This document shows positions 16,761 through 26,361 of a stretch of 64,000 nucleotides of DNA, piece after piece. The notes below the pieces were generated by a model. That model was not told the DNA's origin. It was given only the letters and a program-made list of their open reading frames with translations, and ran no database searches. The position numbers were made by a program, and so were the translations under genes. The DNA is from Halothermothrix sp. (lineage in GTDB: Bacteria > Bacillota > Halanaerobiia > DY22613). The first letter of the stretch is position 1. Each line of letters starts with the position of its first letter. The stretch lies in contig JAENYK010000001.1 of NCBI GenBank assembly GCA_016841825.1, forward strand, positions 434,001-498,000. The letters are read 5' to 3'.

Positions 16761-18266
16761 CTATCCTTCCTTTTTCACTAAATTGTCTAAAGCATTATAT
16801 CTAAAATCTCCATCTAACGGAAATATTGGTCGCCTAACCTGTTTATACTCAAGGGTTTTTAAATCTTCATTTGTGTTACCTCTGGTAAGTGCCATGATAC
16901 TGCGCTTTGCTACCAGGCTGTGTTGATGGGTGAGATAACCCAGTTTACAGACAACTATCTCTCTATCTTCCGGATTTACTCCTAAATCTATAAACATTTC
17001 AGGTATTGTGTATCCAACGTGAGCTTCTGCAAGCACTAGATCTACTCCACAGCTATTAAATAATGTCAGGTCACTTTTGATCATTCCCCCCCTGGACCAA
17101 TCTTTAATATAGGCTTTTACTGTTCCGACTGCAGTAATTGGAGATGAGGTAACAGGATCAAATTTTGCTCCAAATGTAAGAGATATCTCTTCACCCACTC
17201 GCCCTTCGCATTGTTTTGTAGCTGTTGGGTCATAGATTCCCCCATATACTATCGGTTCTTTGAGCATATCAGTTCTCTGATCGGACATTATTAACTTCAA
17301 AAAATCAGTACAATCGGAAGCTGCACCGGCAGTTGGATTATCTCCCGAATCGGAGATGTAGATAGGTAATTTACCATCTTTTACTGCATCAAAAGCGATA
17401 TCCAGAGCTTCCTGTTGATGATAGGTCTCTGTTTGGAAGCAAAAGTCATCTTTTCTGGCCCAAATAAGCTCTGCCAATCTCACAGCCTCTCTTTCTGCTA
17501 ACTCAAGATCCCCATCTGTGACTACATAAACCGCAATAGAACTATCTTCATTATCTGCCCAGGGATAACCCATCAAATATGATGCAGCCAGGATTCCCTC
17601 TCTCTTTTCACACTCTCTGAGTGCATTTGTTAGTTCTATCATCGGCTCGACAGTGGTTGATGATTGTTCACCGGCAATTAGAATAGGAACTCTCACCCAT
17701 GCTGATTTTGCAGTTACCTTCTGCTCAAGGGCAGCTATTGTCATTCTTGCAGCATGTTCCCCAGTCTCAGAACAATCTGTATGGGGAGCACATTTATAGC
17801 CCACAAAGCCATCACAATTATTATGCATTCTGGTGGTCATAGTAGTATGCATATCGAGAGACGAAAAAATAGGAATGTCAGGAAAGATAGCTCTTAACTC
17901 TTCTAAAAAGTACCCTTCCGCTTCTCCCTGTTTTTTGACCCTCATCGATCCATGCAGTGAAAGGGTTATAGCATCAATTGGTGCTTCCTTCTGAGCGGCT
18001 CTGGCTCTTCTGATGATCTCATCTTTTATCCTGCTATAAAAATCATAATCAATCTCACCGTTAGGAACAGCTCTGGCAGATACTGTAGGAATTACTTCAT
18101 AACCTGCTCCCTGTAAAGTCTTAATGATTCCCGTTAAAGAATCATTATCCCGTAAATTATTAAAAATATCCTCCCCATAGATTACTTTAAAATCTTTTTC
18201 ACTGGTTATTATGGGGTTAAAAGAATTGGACTCATGATGCATAGCTGCAACCAATATTCTTTTCAT
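16761..18266 (-). CDS. M81 family metallopeptidase (MlrC-like)
   Basis: A 501-residue protein of the MlrC/M81 family. The N-terminal RILVAAMHHESNSFNP contains the HxxSNSF zinc-site motif; SLDMHTTMTTRMHNNCDGFVGYKCAPHTD (around residues 138-165) supplies further His/Asp ligands, and SDSGDNPTAGAASDCT is also conserved. MlrC was described for microcystin-fragment hydrolysis, but most relatives have unknown substrates. The ATG follows GGAGGGTG. The 210-bp region beyond its start shows no other gene. Confidence 0.9.
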   Translation of the reverse strand: MKRILVAAMHHESNSFNPIITSEKDFKVIYGEDIFNNLRDNDSLTGIIKTLQGAGYEVIPTVSARAVPNGEIDYDFYSRIKDEIIRRARAAQKEAPIDAITLSLHGSMRVKKQGEAEGYFLEELRAIFPDIPIFSSLDMHTTMTTRMHNNCDGFVGYKCAPHTDCSETGEHAARMTIAALEQKVTAKSAWVRVPILIAGEQSSTTVEPMIELTNALRECEKREGILAASYLMGYPWADNEDSSIAVYVVTDGDLELAEREAVRLAELIWARKDDFCFQTETYHQQEALDIAFDAVKDGKLPIYISDSGDNPTAGAASDCTDFLKLIMSDQRTDMLKEPIVYGGIYDPTATKQCEGRVGEEISLTFGAKFDPVTSSPITAVGTVKAYIKDWSRGGMIKSDLTLFNSCGVDLVLAEAHVGYTIPEMFIDLGVNPEDREIVVCKLGYLTHQHSLVAKRSIMALTRGNTNEDLKTLEYKQVRRPIFPLDGDFRYNALDNLVKKEG

Positions 18267-18479
18267 TGATCATTCACCCTCCATCCATGATAATTGTCAC
18301 TGACAAATGAGTTTTTAATTAGCCTTACTTTTATACAGACATACTCCTGAATTCAAAAAGATTATAATCGACTATATTCTCTAAAAGATCGGTAATACCT
18401 CTAAGCAGATTAAAAATCTGTATAAGAACTATCATTTAATTTACCATGTCCACTCATCTGCTTTCAACATCATGATAAG

Positions 18480-18575
18480 CTATGGTAACCAACACCTTTT
18501 CTCCCCCATTGTCGGAATCCAAACTTGAGTTCCTTCATTCGGTAATGGTATGTATATTCGTTCTTTATTGACCAT
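18480..18575 (-). CDS. Small 31-residue protein, possibly truncated relative of a "PLxEGTxVWxP" family
   Basis: An ATG at 18575 with GGAGGT seven bases upstream opens a 31-codon frame. The product contains YIPLPNEGTQVWIP, which resembles the start of a widespread small-protein family with (V/I)PLL-x-EGT-x-VWRPV; those proteins are normally about twice as long, so this may be a shortened copy. It follows the ABC permease gene by 128 bp. The longer frame back to 18704 lacks a ribosome site and is rejected. Confidence 0.5.
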   Translation of the reverse strand: MVNKERIYIPLPNEGTQVWIPTMGEKRCWLP

Positions 18576-18703
18576 AGTTATTACCTCCAACCCAACTAAG
18601 TTAAATATAACACATGAACCACATTCAAATTTGTAATATATTTTTTTACTTGTTCCCTGTCCCACCCATTTATACATTTCAAGATAGAGAACAACTAACC
18701 CCA

Positions 18704-19441
18704 TTAAGCAATGTCACCATTCATTTTCTGTCGAAAAGCAAAAATTGCAATCACTATGATAACAACCGCATATCCACATACCCACCAGAGGTGTGGTAAT
18801 ATTGCTGCATAGTCTCCAAAAATAGCAGCTCTACCCGCATCTACAGCATGGGCAAAGGGAAGGGCATAGGCGATCTCTTTGAACCAGCCTCCGATCAGAT
18901 TTAAGTCAAACCAGGTACCACTCAACCATGCACTCAGATTAGTCAACAGTGCTCCACAGATACCACTCACCTGTTTATCATTAAATACGCTGCCTGCTAA
19001 CAGTCCGATTCCTATAAATAGTAATGCTGTTGGGATCAGCACAATGATCGACAACAAAACATTGGCAGTAATCGGCAGTCCCAAAAAGAATGCAGCAACA
19101 AAGCTGACAGCAATTTGCAGAATCGCCATTGGTATCAAAGGAAGCGTATATCCCATGATGTAATCAGACGCAGAGAGTGGAGTTGTGAACAGGCGCATCA
19201 AAAATGAATTGCTTCTATCTTTCGCGATTAACATTCCAGAGAATAGAGAGACGAAAGAGAGACCAAAAACTGCTATTCCCGGAACCAGTTTATCGATAGC
19301 GAATATATCTACTGGAATATTTGCCTGAATGGCAGATAATAGTAATAACACAGCCAGTGGGAAACCAATACCAAAAGCCAGATTTAAAGGATCTCTGAGA
19401 ATCTCTTTACGATTTCGTGCAGCAAATGCTAATAATCTCAT
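18704..19441 (-). CDS. ABC-2 type exporter permease
   Basis: A 245-residue permease with six hydrophobic segments and no large extracytoplasmic loop, typical of short ABC-2 permeases of the NatB/DrrB class. It overlaps the upstream ATPase gene by 4 bp and would assemble with it as a homodimeric membrane part. Substrate unknown. Confidence 0.87.
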   Translation of the reverse strand: MRLLAFAARNRKEILRDPLNLAFGIGFPLAVLLLLSAIQANIPVDIFAIDKLVPGIAVFGLSFVSLFSGMLIAKDRSNSFLMRLFTTPLSASDYIMGYTLPLIPMAILQIAVSFVAAFFLGLPITANVLLSIIVLIPTALLFIGIGLLAGSVFNDKQVSGICGALLTNLSAWLSGTWFDLNLIGGWFKEIAYALPFAHAVDAGRAAIFGDYAAILPHLWWVCGYAVVIIVIAIFAFRQKMNGDIA

Positions 19442-20172
19442 CTTGCTCCCTCCTCATTTGTAGCCAGCAATACAAAGACCTCTTCTAATGTCGTTGTCTT
19501 CGTTTCAGCCATCAATCCTGCTGCCTTTCCAACTGCTTTTAATCTTCCATTGGCCATAATTCCTATTCTATCCGAAAGAGCTTCTGCTTCCTCCATATAA
19601 TGGGTCGTCAGAATGATCGTAATCTTCCCCTTTAATTTGGCAATAACAGTCCACAACTCCCGTCTTGCGATAACATCCAGTCCCAGAGTAGGTTCATCAA
19701 GAAAAAGTATCTGCGGATTTGAGATCAGAGCCATGGCAATACTGAGTCTTCTCTGCATCCCACCCGACAAAATTTTTGCTTTATCTCCGGATACTTCTGT
19801 AAGACTAAAAGTCCTGAGCATCTCCTCCACTTTGCTCCGTGCAGCTTTCCTGTCAAATCCATATACTTCAGCAATTAATTGCAGATTCTCCCGGACAGAT
19901 AAATTACGAGCCACAGCAGTCTCCTGGGGTGAGACATTAATCTTCTCTTTTACGGCATGCGGCTTAGAGATAATACTCGCTCCAAGCAAAGTCGCGTCAC
20001 CACTTGTCGGCTTACTAAGACAGGTCAACATCTTAATCGTTGTAGTTTTACCTGCACCATTCACCCCAAGCAGAGCAAATAGTTCCCCCTGTTCAATAGT
20101 GATGTTAAGAGAATCCACAGCAGTCTTATCTTTAAATCTCTTTGTCAAGTTCACTGTCTGAATAGCATTCAT
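19438..20172 (-). CDS. ABC transporter ATP-binding protein
   Basis: A 244-residue ATPase: Walker A GVNGAGKTT (near 36), a Q-loop region with VSPQETAVARNLSV, signature LSGGMQRRL, Walker B ILFLDEPTLGLD and the H-loop TTHYMEEAE. It overlaps the regulator upstream and the permease downstream by 4 bp each, so all three are translated together. Confidence 0.93.
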   Translation of the reverse strand: MNAIQTVNLTKRFKDKTAVDSLNITIEQGELFALLGVNGAGKTTTIKMLTCLSKPTSGDATLLGASIISKPHAVKEKINVSPQETAVARNLSVRENLQLIAEVYGFDRKAARSKVEEMLRTFSLTEVSGDKAKILSGGMQRRLSIAMALISNPQILFLDEPTLGLDVIARRELWTVIAKLKGKITIILTTHYMEEAEALSDRIGIMANGRLKAVGKAAGLMAETKTTTLEEVFVLLATNEEGAR

Positions 20173-20609
20173 TCGACTTCCCCCTTATTTTCTAGATGCT
20201 TTAATATCTCCTGAGCAAATAGTTCAAGAGACTCAGTTTTCATAATCGCAATTCCTCCCTCGTTCTCATCACCCAGAACCAGCAAACTTTCACCGGAACA
20301 TATATTAAGTACCTCTCTGGCTTTTTTGGGAATAACAATCTGTCCCCGTTCTCCAACCTTTACCACTCCAAAGATATGTTTCCCTTTCGGATGAATACCA
20401 GTATCCCCTTTATCATCTCGATAATTCACCAGGTCGTCCAATGTCACCCCATATAATTCTGCCAGAGCAATGCAATTATTAATATCCGGAACTGTCTCTC
20501 CATTCTCCCATTTCCCGACAGCTTGCCTCGAAACATTAAGCTTCTCCGCAACTGCTTCCTGGGTAAATTTATGACGTCTTCGCAAATTTTTCAGATTCTG
20601 ATTTATCAT
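20169..20609 (-). CDS. XRE helix-turn-helix plus SpoVT/AbrB hybrid regulator
   Basis: A 146-residue DNA-binding protein with two domains: an XRE helix-turn-helix (about 1-60; FTQEAVAEKLNVSRQAVGKWE) and an AbrB-type swapped-hairpin domain (about 80-125; VVKVGERGQIVIPKKAREVL). ATG at 20609 is chosen because AAAGGA lies about ten bases before it; a GTG at 20618 is too close to that site. It leads the ABC operon and probably regulates it. Confidence 0.9.
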   Translation of the reverse strand: MINQNLKNLRRRHKFTQEAVAEKLNVSRQAVGKWENGETVPDINNCIALAELYGVTLDDLVNYRDDKGDTGIHPKGKHIFGVVKVGERGQIVIPKKAREVLNICSGESLLVLGDENEGGIAIMKTESLELFAQEILKHLENKGEVE

Positions 20610-20855
20610 ACTTTTCACATCCTTTGTAACTATTATACCTTGATTTATTCAATAATCTACCACCGAAGGATAACAATTTGTGTTATCTCAAGTTTGCATT
20701 GTTCAGTTTCACATACAAAAAGATCTTCAATAAATGATCTCATTCACACTGTCATCAACCTATCCCTCAGACGATGGGAAACAAACTCCAGAGGATACTG
20801 TATATAAATATTACGAAATAATAGTTGATAAGTTTCCCCGAATTAAATTTCTATC

Positions 20856-21785
20856 CTACTCACCAGTTTTAACCGCCCTAAAAGATAAATAGCCATACTT
20901 TCTGTCTTTATACCTTTCAAAGACACCACCATCATAGACAATAATATATGCTTTATCTGAATCGGATTCACTTTGAACCCAGTAATAAATGATCCTGGAA
21001 TGGGAATCCCATATAGGCGTCTCTTTATCTGGTGTGATTTCATAATAAGCTTTTTCCGTTCCAGGGTCCCATCTACCACCAGCATTTTTATTATGTATCA
21101 TCATCGAGCGAACCGTTTCGTCCACTGTGGGTAACCGCCAAATATTTTGTTCCTCTTGCATCAGAGTCGTACCGTCTTCCGATAAATACTTGCACCGTTC
21201 CAATGCTTCATAGTATGATACACTACCGTCTGGCCATCCTGGCCCTCTTGGAGCCCACAGAAGACTAACACCATTCCCTTCGACCAACCGCATACCAAAA
21301 TCACCATCATTAACCCGTTGTGATAATTGATAGATCTTAATCGGCGTAACGATTAAAATAATAACTAATGGTAATATAATAATCAGACGATATGCCCATT
21401 TTCGCGGTTCAGGTCTTCCGTAAAAATACATCAAACCTAGACTGAGTATAGGTAGTACAATCAAAAGCCCAATTACGCTAAAGGAAGCTCCCCGGAAAAA
21501 CCAGGCCAAAAATATACCTAATCCGATGTGCAGACCCAGGCCAAACTTAGGTTTTTTTATGGAGAGCACAGCTAACATAATAAAAACGATGCTAAATAAG
21601 AGGTATTGCAAAAAAAGCATCGAAAGGTTTTCGATTAGAGACTCTGAATACCAGCCTTCATGAAAATTCTCGATAATACCCCAATATGTCCAGAAATTTG
21701 TAAAAAATACCGTGACAAGCACCGCCATCCAACCAACGAATATTCTCATTCTATTCCTTTGTTCCAGATTGCTTCCATTCAACAT
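20856..21785 (-). CDS. Polytopic membrane protein with extracytoplasmic DUF1566 (Lcl) domain
   Basis: A 309-residue protein. The N-terminal half has about five to six membrane segments (residues about 15-160). The C-terminal half (about 180-309) has the hallmarks of a DUF1566/Lcl C-type-lectin-like fold: SYYEALERCKYLSEDG, IWRLPTVDE, YYWVQSES and a final FRAV. Lcl-type domains bind surface glycans, so a sensory or adhesive role is possible but is inference. Start ATG 21785 follows AAGGAGGT. Upstream DNA to 22207 holds only the VanY terminator. Confidence 0.75.
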   Translation of the reverse strand: MLNGSNLEQRNRMRIFVGWMAVLVTVFFTNFWTYWGIIENFHEGWYSESLIENLSMLFLQYLLFSIVFIMLAVLSIKKPKFGLGLHIGLGIFLAWFFRGASFSVIGLLIVLPILSLGLMYFYGRPEPRKWAYRLIIILPLVIILIVTPIKIYQLSQRVNDGDFGMRLVEGNGVSLLWAPRGPGWPDGSVSYYEALERCKYLSEDGTTLMQEEQNIWRLPTVDETVRSMMIHNKNAGGRWDPGTEKAYYEITPDKETPIWDSHSRIIYYWVQSESDSDKAYIIVYDGGVFERYKDRKYGYLSFRAVKTGE

Positions 21786-22002
21786 TTTGTACCTCCTTCT
21801 GCTTCCCAAATTCTCCTTGTTATAGTATACAATTTACCAAAAAGATGTAATATCCTGCGAGAACAAACAATTGATCTAAATACCACTTATCGGAGAAATT
21901 TATTAGAAATACTCCATCTCAATTATAATAATTTTCCCACCATTTTAGCAATTTCTTACCTTTTATTTAGTTTATAATATTTAAACCACAAAGCAATAAA
22001 AA

Positions 22003-22050
22003 TTAGACTTCCTAAGTTCCTCTATATTTTGAGGGGTTTAGAAAGTCTAA
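22003..22050 (-). terminator. Terminator of the VanY-type gene
   Basis: TTAGACTT-CCTAAG-TTCCTC (22003-22022) pairs with its near-complement at 22031-22050; on the minus strand it is followed by TTTTTATTG. The rest of 21786-22207 shows nothing else. Confidence 0.75.
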
Positions 22051-22207
22051 CCAGGTAGTATTAGTTTCTTTTACAAATTATCGTTCGTTTATTATCTATA
22101 CAACTTTATCCAATAAACCAACTGGCAAAGCTATCTCCTTAATTTTAACCTATAATTAATTAAGGGTTATTCAAAAATTGGAATATCAGCCTCAATAAAA
22201 ATATACT

Positions 22208-23041
22208 TTATCTATTCGTCAGATATTCTTCAAGTGTAATACCATTGTTCATAATTTCCTGTGCAGCCTCTATTCCGACAAACCTGAAATGCCAGGGTTC
22301 ATAGGTGATTCCTGTTACGTCTATCTTATCTTCAGGATATCTAAGAATAAATCCATACTTAGCACAATTTTTAATCAACCATTTTATCTCCGGTGTCATA
22401 GCCTGTTGTTCGTCAAGAATTTGATAATTGAGAGAGACAATATCAACTGCTAATCCCAAATTATGTTCACTGGTTCCGGGATAAGCAACATGTTTTTTAG
22501 CTTCGCCTTCTGCCTCTTTTTGATCAAAACCATCAGCCAGACATTTAAATACTTTGTTATTATACAATGTTTTTTGCCTGTCTATTGACCTGTAAGCAGA
22601 ACAGACTACAGGAGAAAGACCTTGCGCTTTTGCATCATCAAGCATTGCTTTAAGATGATCAATTGCCCTTTCATCAAATTGCAGTCCATTTTTTAATTCC
22701 TTCAATTTAGGAAGATAGTTATTAGGCAGAGGGTTTTCTCCATTTACCAACCTCAACATCCAATCTTCGCTATCCCCTGGAGATAAATCTGTATAGGACT
22801 GCTCTTTTATCATAATTCTATCCCTCAATGCACCAGGCGAATCATGTTTCTGCAAAATTTCTTCTTCTTTGATCGGCATTTTTTTCATTCGATCACCTAT
22901 TGTATTAGCCAGAACCTGAATAGAAAACAATACAAGAACAAGTATCGCACACAGCTTAAGCAGTTGTAAAAATATTTTTGATTTCGACTTTTTTTTACTT
23001 ATCCCTTTATTATAAGAAGTAAACTTATTCTTTGTATTCAT
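22208..23041 (-). CDS. VanY-type D-alanyl-D-alanine carboxypeptidase (M15B)
   Basis: A 277-residue protein with an N-terminal membrane anchor (about 22-44) and an extracytoplasmic zinc peptidase domain. Visible motifs are SAYRSIDRQKTLYNN, SEHNLGLAVDIV (zinc His and Asp) and YEPWHFRFVG (second zinc His with catalytic Glu context), all M15B hallmarks. It trims terminal D-Ala from peptidoglycan stems. The ATG at 23041 follows AAAGGA; an in-frame extension to 23242 has no ribosome site. It is near, but separated by a terminator from, the two-component operon. Confidence 0.92.
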   Translation of the reverse strand: MNTKNKFTSYNKGISKKKSKSKIFLQLLKLCAILVLVLFSIQVLANTIGDRMKKMPIKEEEILQKHDSPGALRDRIMIKEQSYTDLSPGDSEDWMLRLVNGENPLPNNYLPKLKELKNGLQFDERAIDHLKAMLDDAKAQGLSPVVCSAYRSIDRQKTLYNNKVFKCLADGFDQKEAEGEAKKHVAYPGTSEHNLGLAVDIVSLNYQILDEQQAMTPEIKWLIKNCAKYGFILRYPEDKIDVTGITYEPWHFRFVGIEAAQEIMNNGITLEEYLTNR

Positions 23042-23251
23042 ATGAATCATCCTTTCTAAAACACCTATCGTCATTTCGCCAAAGAGAACCATTTTCCCAT
23101 CAAGCATGTAACTAATCTCACCTCTTAGATTATCGTAAATGCCCGGTGTATCAAACTTGTATCTCCAATGAATCAAAATTGCATAATATCTGATTAAATC
23201 ATAAAAAATATTTACCAATTTTCCTGATAAGAACATTTGCACGCAAAAATA

Positions 23252-23286
23252 CGCTTTGATTTAGATTGAGAAATCTATTCAAAGCG
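23252..23286 (-). terminator. Terminator of the two-component operon
   Basis: CGCTTTGATTTAGATT (23252-23267) pairs with AATCTATTCAAAGCG (23272-23286); the minus strand continues with TATTTTTGCG. Confidence 0.8.
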
Positions 23287-23365
23287 CATTCCACTCGATG
23301 CTCTATTTTCTTATAAATCGCTATTGTAGACTAGTTTTTAGAAACTCCTCTTGAACATATCCCAA

Positions 23366-24148
23366 TTATGGCGTGATAATAACATAGTTTTTTTCATAAA
23401 TCGCCACAAATTTTCCTATATACCCAAAACCATATCCATTTTCAAAAGAGTAAAATGTATAAGGCAAAGTATAACTCGCTTGTGTAATCTCAAAGTTATA
23501 AACAGTATAATCAGCGTAAGCAATCATAATATTTTCATCTTTTTCCCACAAAATGTTAGCTTCTGGCTGAAGCTCTACATTTTTAACATCAAGGCCAAGG
23601 TATTTTGCCCATACTTCAATGGCCTCCATATCTATGTTAAATGATTTATTCAACCTTGTCACGGCAAATTGTATAATTTTTCCCGTTTCATCATCCAGAT
23701 AGAAGTTTCCCGTTAAATTATCTTCTTGCCAGACTATATCCCAGAGAACTGCATTTACAGATGGTGCATCTTTCTGAACAAATAAGCTAACATCTACTTT
23801 GATCGCAGTTTTATCACTCTGTCCTATCTCGGGCAATACTCCAAGATTACTAAGTTTTGTGATCTCTTCAAAGAATTTGACACTAGCTGAGTTTAAATCA
23901 AAGTTCATACCCATTTCAAGAGGTACTCGATTCACACTTTTGGGATAATCCTTTAATAAGCCAATTTTTTTAATCATTGATGTATCTGGATCAGATATAA
24001 ATTCAGGTAATTTCAGAGTTTCAGTTTTGACCTTTTCAAGTATTTTTTTATCTGTATAGCCAATCATCCATTCAGGTAAAAAGATTCCCGTTGTAATAAA
24101 AATACACGTCAAGACGACTGTTAAGATATATTTAATCTGCACCTTCAT
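23366..24148 (-). CDS. Membrane-anchored extracytoplasmic protein of unknown function, third gene of a two-component operon
   Basis: A 260-residue protein with one N-terminal membrane segment (about 6-28) and a soluble outside domain rich in beta-type segments. I do not recognise a family. It begins 6 bp after the histidine kinase gene ends, so it is co-expressed with the sensor; such third genes often act as accessory sensors or targets. Its C-terminus is aromatic (YTFYSFENGYGFGYIGKF). Confidence 0.7.
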   Translation of the reverse strand: MKVQIKYILTVVLTCIFITTGIFLPEWMIGYTDKKILEKVKTETLKLPEFISDPDTSMIKKIGLLKDYPKSVNRVPLEMGMNFDLNSASVKFFEEITKLSNLGVLPEIGQSDKTAIKVDVSLFVQKDAPSVNAVLWDIVWQEDNLTGNFYLDDETGKIIQFAVTRLNKSFNIDMEAIEVWAKYLGLDVKNVELQPEANILWEKDENIMIAYADYTVYNFEITQASYTLPYTFYSFENGYGFGYIGKFVAIYEKNYVIITP

Positions 24149-24154
24149 AAATTC

Positions 24155-25567
24155 CTACCCCCTTAAATCCAGGTAAACGCGGGTTCCGTTACCTACCTGA
24201 GATTCAAATTTCATCTCCCCATCATGAATCTCAACTATTTCTTTGCATAAGGCTAGTCCAATACCTACACCGCCATCTTTGAGCCTGGATTTATCTACCA
24301 TATAAAATATCTCTGTAATTCTGGACAGTTCTTCTTTGGGAATTCCCTTTCCGTTATCTTCAACCACTATCACAAATCTATCCACAGATAGCCGCTTAGC
24401 TAGTAAACTAATTTTTCCGTTTTTAGATATTGCCTTTCTAGCATTATCCAGAAGATTAATAATCAGAGTTTTCATCAAGTCAGGTTCAACACGAACCTGA
24501 ATATCATCAGTAAAAATCTGTAGTACAATATTTCTATCGATAAGAGTTGGCCGCATAACACCTTCAACCTCATTAAATAGTTCTTTTATTCTAATTTGCC
24601 TCATCTCAAAATCATAATTTTGCACTACTAATAAATTAAGTAGTTTGTGCGAAATAGTTTCCAGGCGTTTTCCCTCATCAAAAATATAGTCAGCCGCCAA
24701 AACTCTGTTTACTTCAGACATCTGTTTTGAACGAAGCATATCAGCATATCCAATAATCGAAGTAAGAGGTGTTTTTATTTCGTGAGCAAAACTTCCGATA
24801 AAATCTCGCTGACTTATGGCTGTCGCTTCCAAATCTCGAATCTTTGTTTCAAGACTATCGGCCATTTTATTAAAATCTTCTGCTAATAATCCAATTTCAT
24901 CTTTTGACTGAACAACTACTCGATTATTATATTTCCCTGCAGCTATTTCCTTGGTTGTATTTGAAAGTTTTTTTAACGGTGAGATAGTCCAGACTGTCAT
25001 CAAAAAGACAAAGAATCCATTAATAACTAATATACAGAAAATCAATTTTCGATAAAAAGAAAAAAGATTCTGCCTATCGATAAAGATTGAGGATATATCG
25101 TGAATAGTTTCAATATATACCTTGTCATCGAGAGTTTGCAGAACTGATGCCGTCTGAATATAATACTGATCATTATATTTGCCTGGCTTATAGATCAAAG
25201 AATTGTCTTTAAGCTCTTGCAGCAAGAGCTCTTGCAACAAGCACTCATCAAAATTTACATCTTCACTTTGGGCAATTATCTCCCGATCCTTATTACAAAT
25301 TCTGATTGCCAATTTATCTTTGGTAAAGTAGGTTATGATAGAATCAGAAATATTTGTCATTGCTTGATCAACCTGATCTTCAGATGAAATAGTTGAAATT
25401 AATGCTCCGAAATAACTATGTAACATTTTGTTCTCTTCTAAGGCCGCACCACTCTCTCGATTAAAAGCAGAATGAAAAGCAACGGAAATCAAGAGATAAC
25501 CACCTATACTGAATGTAGATACCATAATTATCAGAGTACTGAGAAATATTTTCCAGGACAGTTTCAT
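24155..25567 (-). CDS. Sensor histidine kinase
   Basis: A 470-residue membrane kinase. Membrane segments at about 10-30 and 173-196 flank an outside sensor domain; a HAMP linker follows (about 197-245), then the dimerisation/phospho-acceptor motif FIGSFAHEIKTPLTS with His262 and an ATPase domain with N-box DNARKA, G1 VEDNGKGIP and G2 GGVGIGLAL. It overlaps the response regulator by 4 bp. The signal is unknown; nearby VanY suggests cell-wall stress, but this is inference. Confidence 0.95.
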   Translation of the reverse strand: MKLSWKIFLSTLIIMVSTFSIGGYLLISVAFHSAFNRESGAALEENKMLHSYFGALISTISSEDQVDQAMTNISDSIITYFTKDKLAIRICNKDREIIAQSEDVNFDECLLQELLLQELKDNSLIYKPGKYNDQYYIQTASVLQTLDDKVYIETIHDISSIFIDRQNLFSFYRKLIFCILVINGFFVFLMTVWTISPLKKLSNTTKEIAAGKYNNRVVVQSKDEIGLLAEDFNKMADSLETKIRDLEATAISQRDFIGSFAHEIKTPLTSIIGYADMLRSKQMSEVNRVLAADYIFDEGKRLETISHKLLNLLVVQNYDFEMRQIRIKELFNEVEGVMRPTLIDRNIVLQIFTDDIQVRVEPDLMKTLIINLLDNARKAISKNGKISLLAKRLSVDRFVIVVEDNGKGIPKEELSRITEIFYMVDKSRLKDGGVGIGLALCKEIVEIHDGEMKFESQVGNGTRVYLDLRG

Positions 25568-26223
25568 TGATCTATCTCCAATCTATAACCTACTTTATAT
25601 ACAGCTGTAATAAGCTGCTCCCATTCAAGCTTTTTTCGGAGACGTTGAACATGCAAGTCTACCGTTCTAGTGTCACCCATAAAATCTCCATCCCATATTT
25701 TTTCATATATCTTATCCCGAAAAAGTGCAATATTTTTATTATTAATAAAGAAAAGCAGAAGCTCATATTCCTTTTTTGTTAGAGAGATTTCTTTTCCCAA
25801 TTTTTTCACAGTTCTTGCACCTGTATCAATAGTTAATCCACCTATGTTAATTATCTGCTGATTAAGGTTATATCTTCTTAGAACAGTTTCCACTCGTGCC
25901 AAAAGTTCTATGATTTCAAAGGGTTTGACCAGATAATCATCTGCACCTAATTTTAATCCTCTCACCTTATCACTGATACTTGCTTTAGCTGTCAAAAATA
26001 TGACCGGAATACCCATCGGTTTCACATATTCCATAACTTCATATCCGTTTAGTTCTGGAAGCAGGATGTCTAGCAGAATCAAATCATATTTATTTTTATC
26101 AAGCATATTGATAGCAGTCATCCCATCGAAAGCACAATCACAAAAATATCCCGCTTCAAATAAGTTAATCCGAATTAAATCGGAAATGGGTTTTTCATCT
26201 TCCACAATAAAAATCTTAATCAT
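25564..26223 (-). CDS. OmpR-family response regulator
   Basis: A 219-residue regulator with a receiver domain (Asp8/9 pocket in VEDE, phospho-acceptor D52 in LILLDILLPELNG, Lys in FLTAKAS) and a winged-helix DNA-binding domain (about 125-219, with TRTVDLHVQRLRKKL). The second ATG of an ATGATG pair (26223) is chosen as better spaced from GAGGTGG. Direct repeats in its promoter suggest autoregulation. Confidence 0.95.
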   Translation of the reverse strand: MIKIFIVEDEKPISDLIRINLFEAGYFCDCAFDGMTAINMLDKNKYDLILLDILLPELNGYEVMEYVKPMGIPVIFLTAKASISDKVRGLKLGADDYLVKPFEIIELLARVETVLRRYNLNQQIINIGGLTIDTGARTVKKLGKEISLTKKEYELLLFFINNKNIALFRDKIYEKIWDGDFMGDTRTVDLHVQRLRKKLEWEQLITAVYKVGYRLEIDQ

Positions 26224-26242
26224 CATTACCACCTCTAAAACC

Positions 26243-26273
26243 ATTATACATCAAAGTTGTATACAAGTTGTAT
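26243..26273 (-). promoter_or_regulatory. Response-regulator promoter with direct repeats
   Basis: AAGTTGTAT occurs at 26254-26262 and again at 26265-26273, 11 bp apart, i.e. one helical turn. A minus-strand TATAAT at 26243-26248 lies directly downstream. Tandem repeats over the -35 position are the usual layout for OmpR-type activators. Confidence 0.7.
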
Positions 26274-26361
26274 CATTTTCATTTCATATTGACAGATTAT
26301 TAATGATATGATATATTTTTATCATAAAGAGTTAAATATATCACACATGGAGGTTTACGTG

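Noticed and set aside
22208-23242. 67-residue N-terminal extension of the VanY-type protein
   Set aside because: The extension lacks a ribosome site and would place the membrane anchor far inside; ATG 23041 has AAAGGA upstream.
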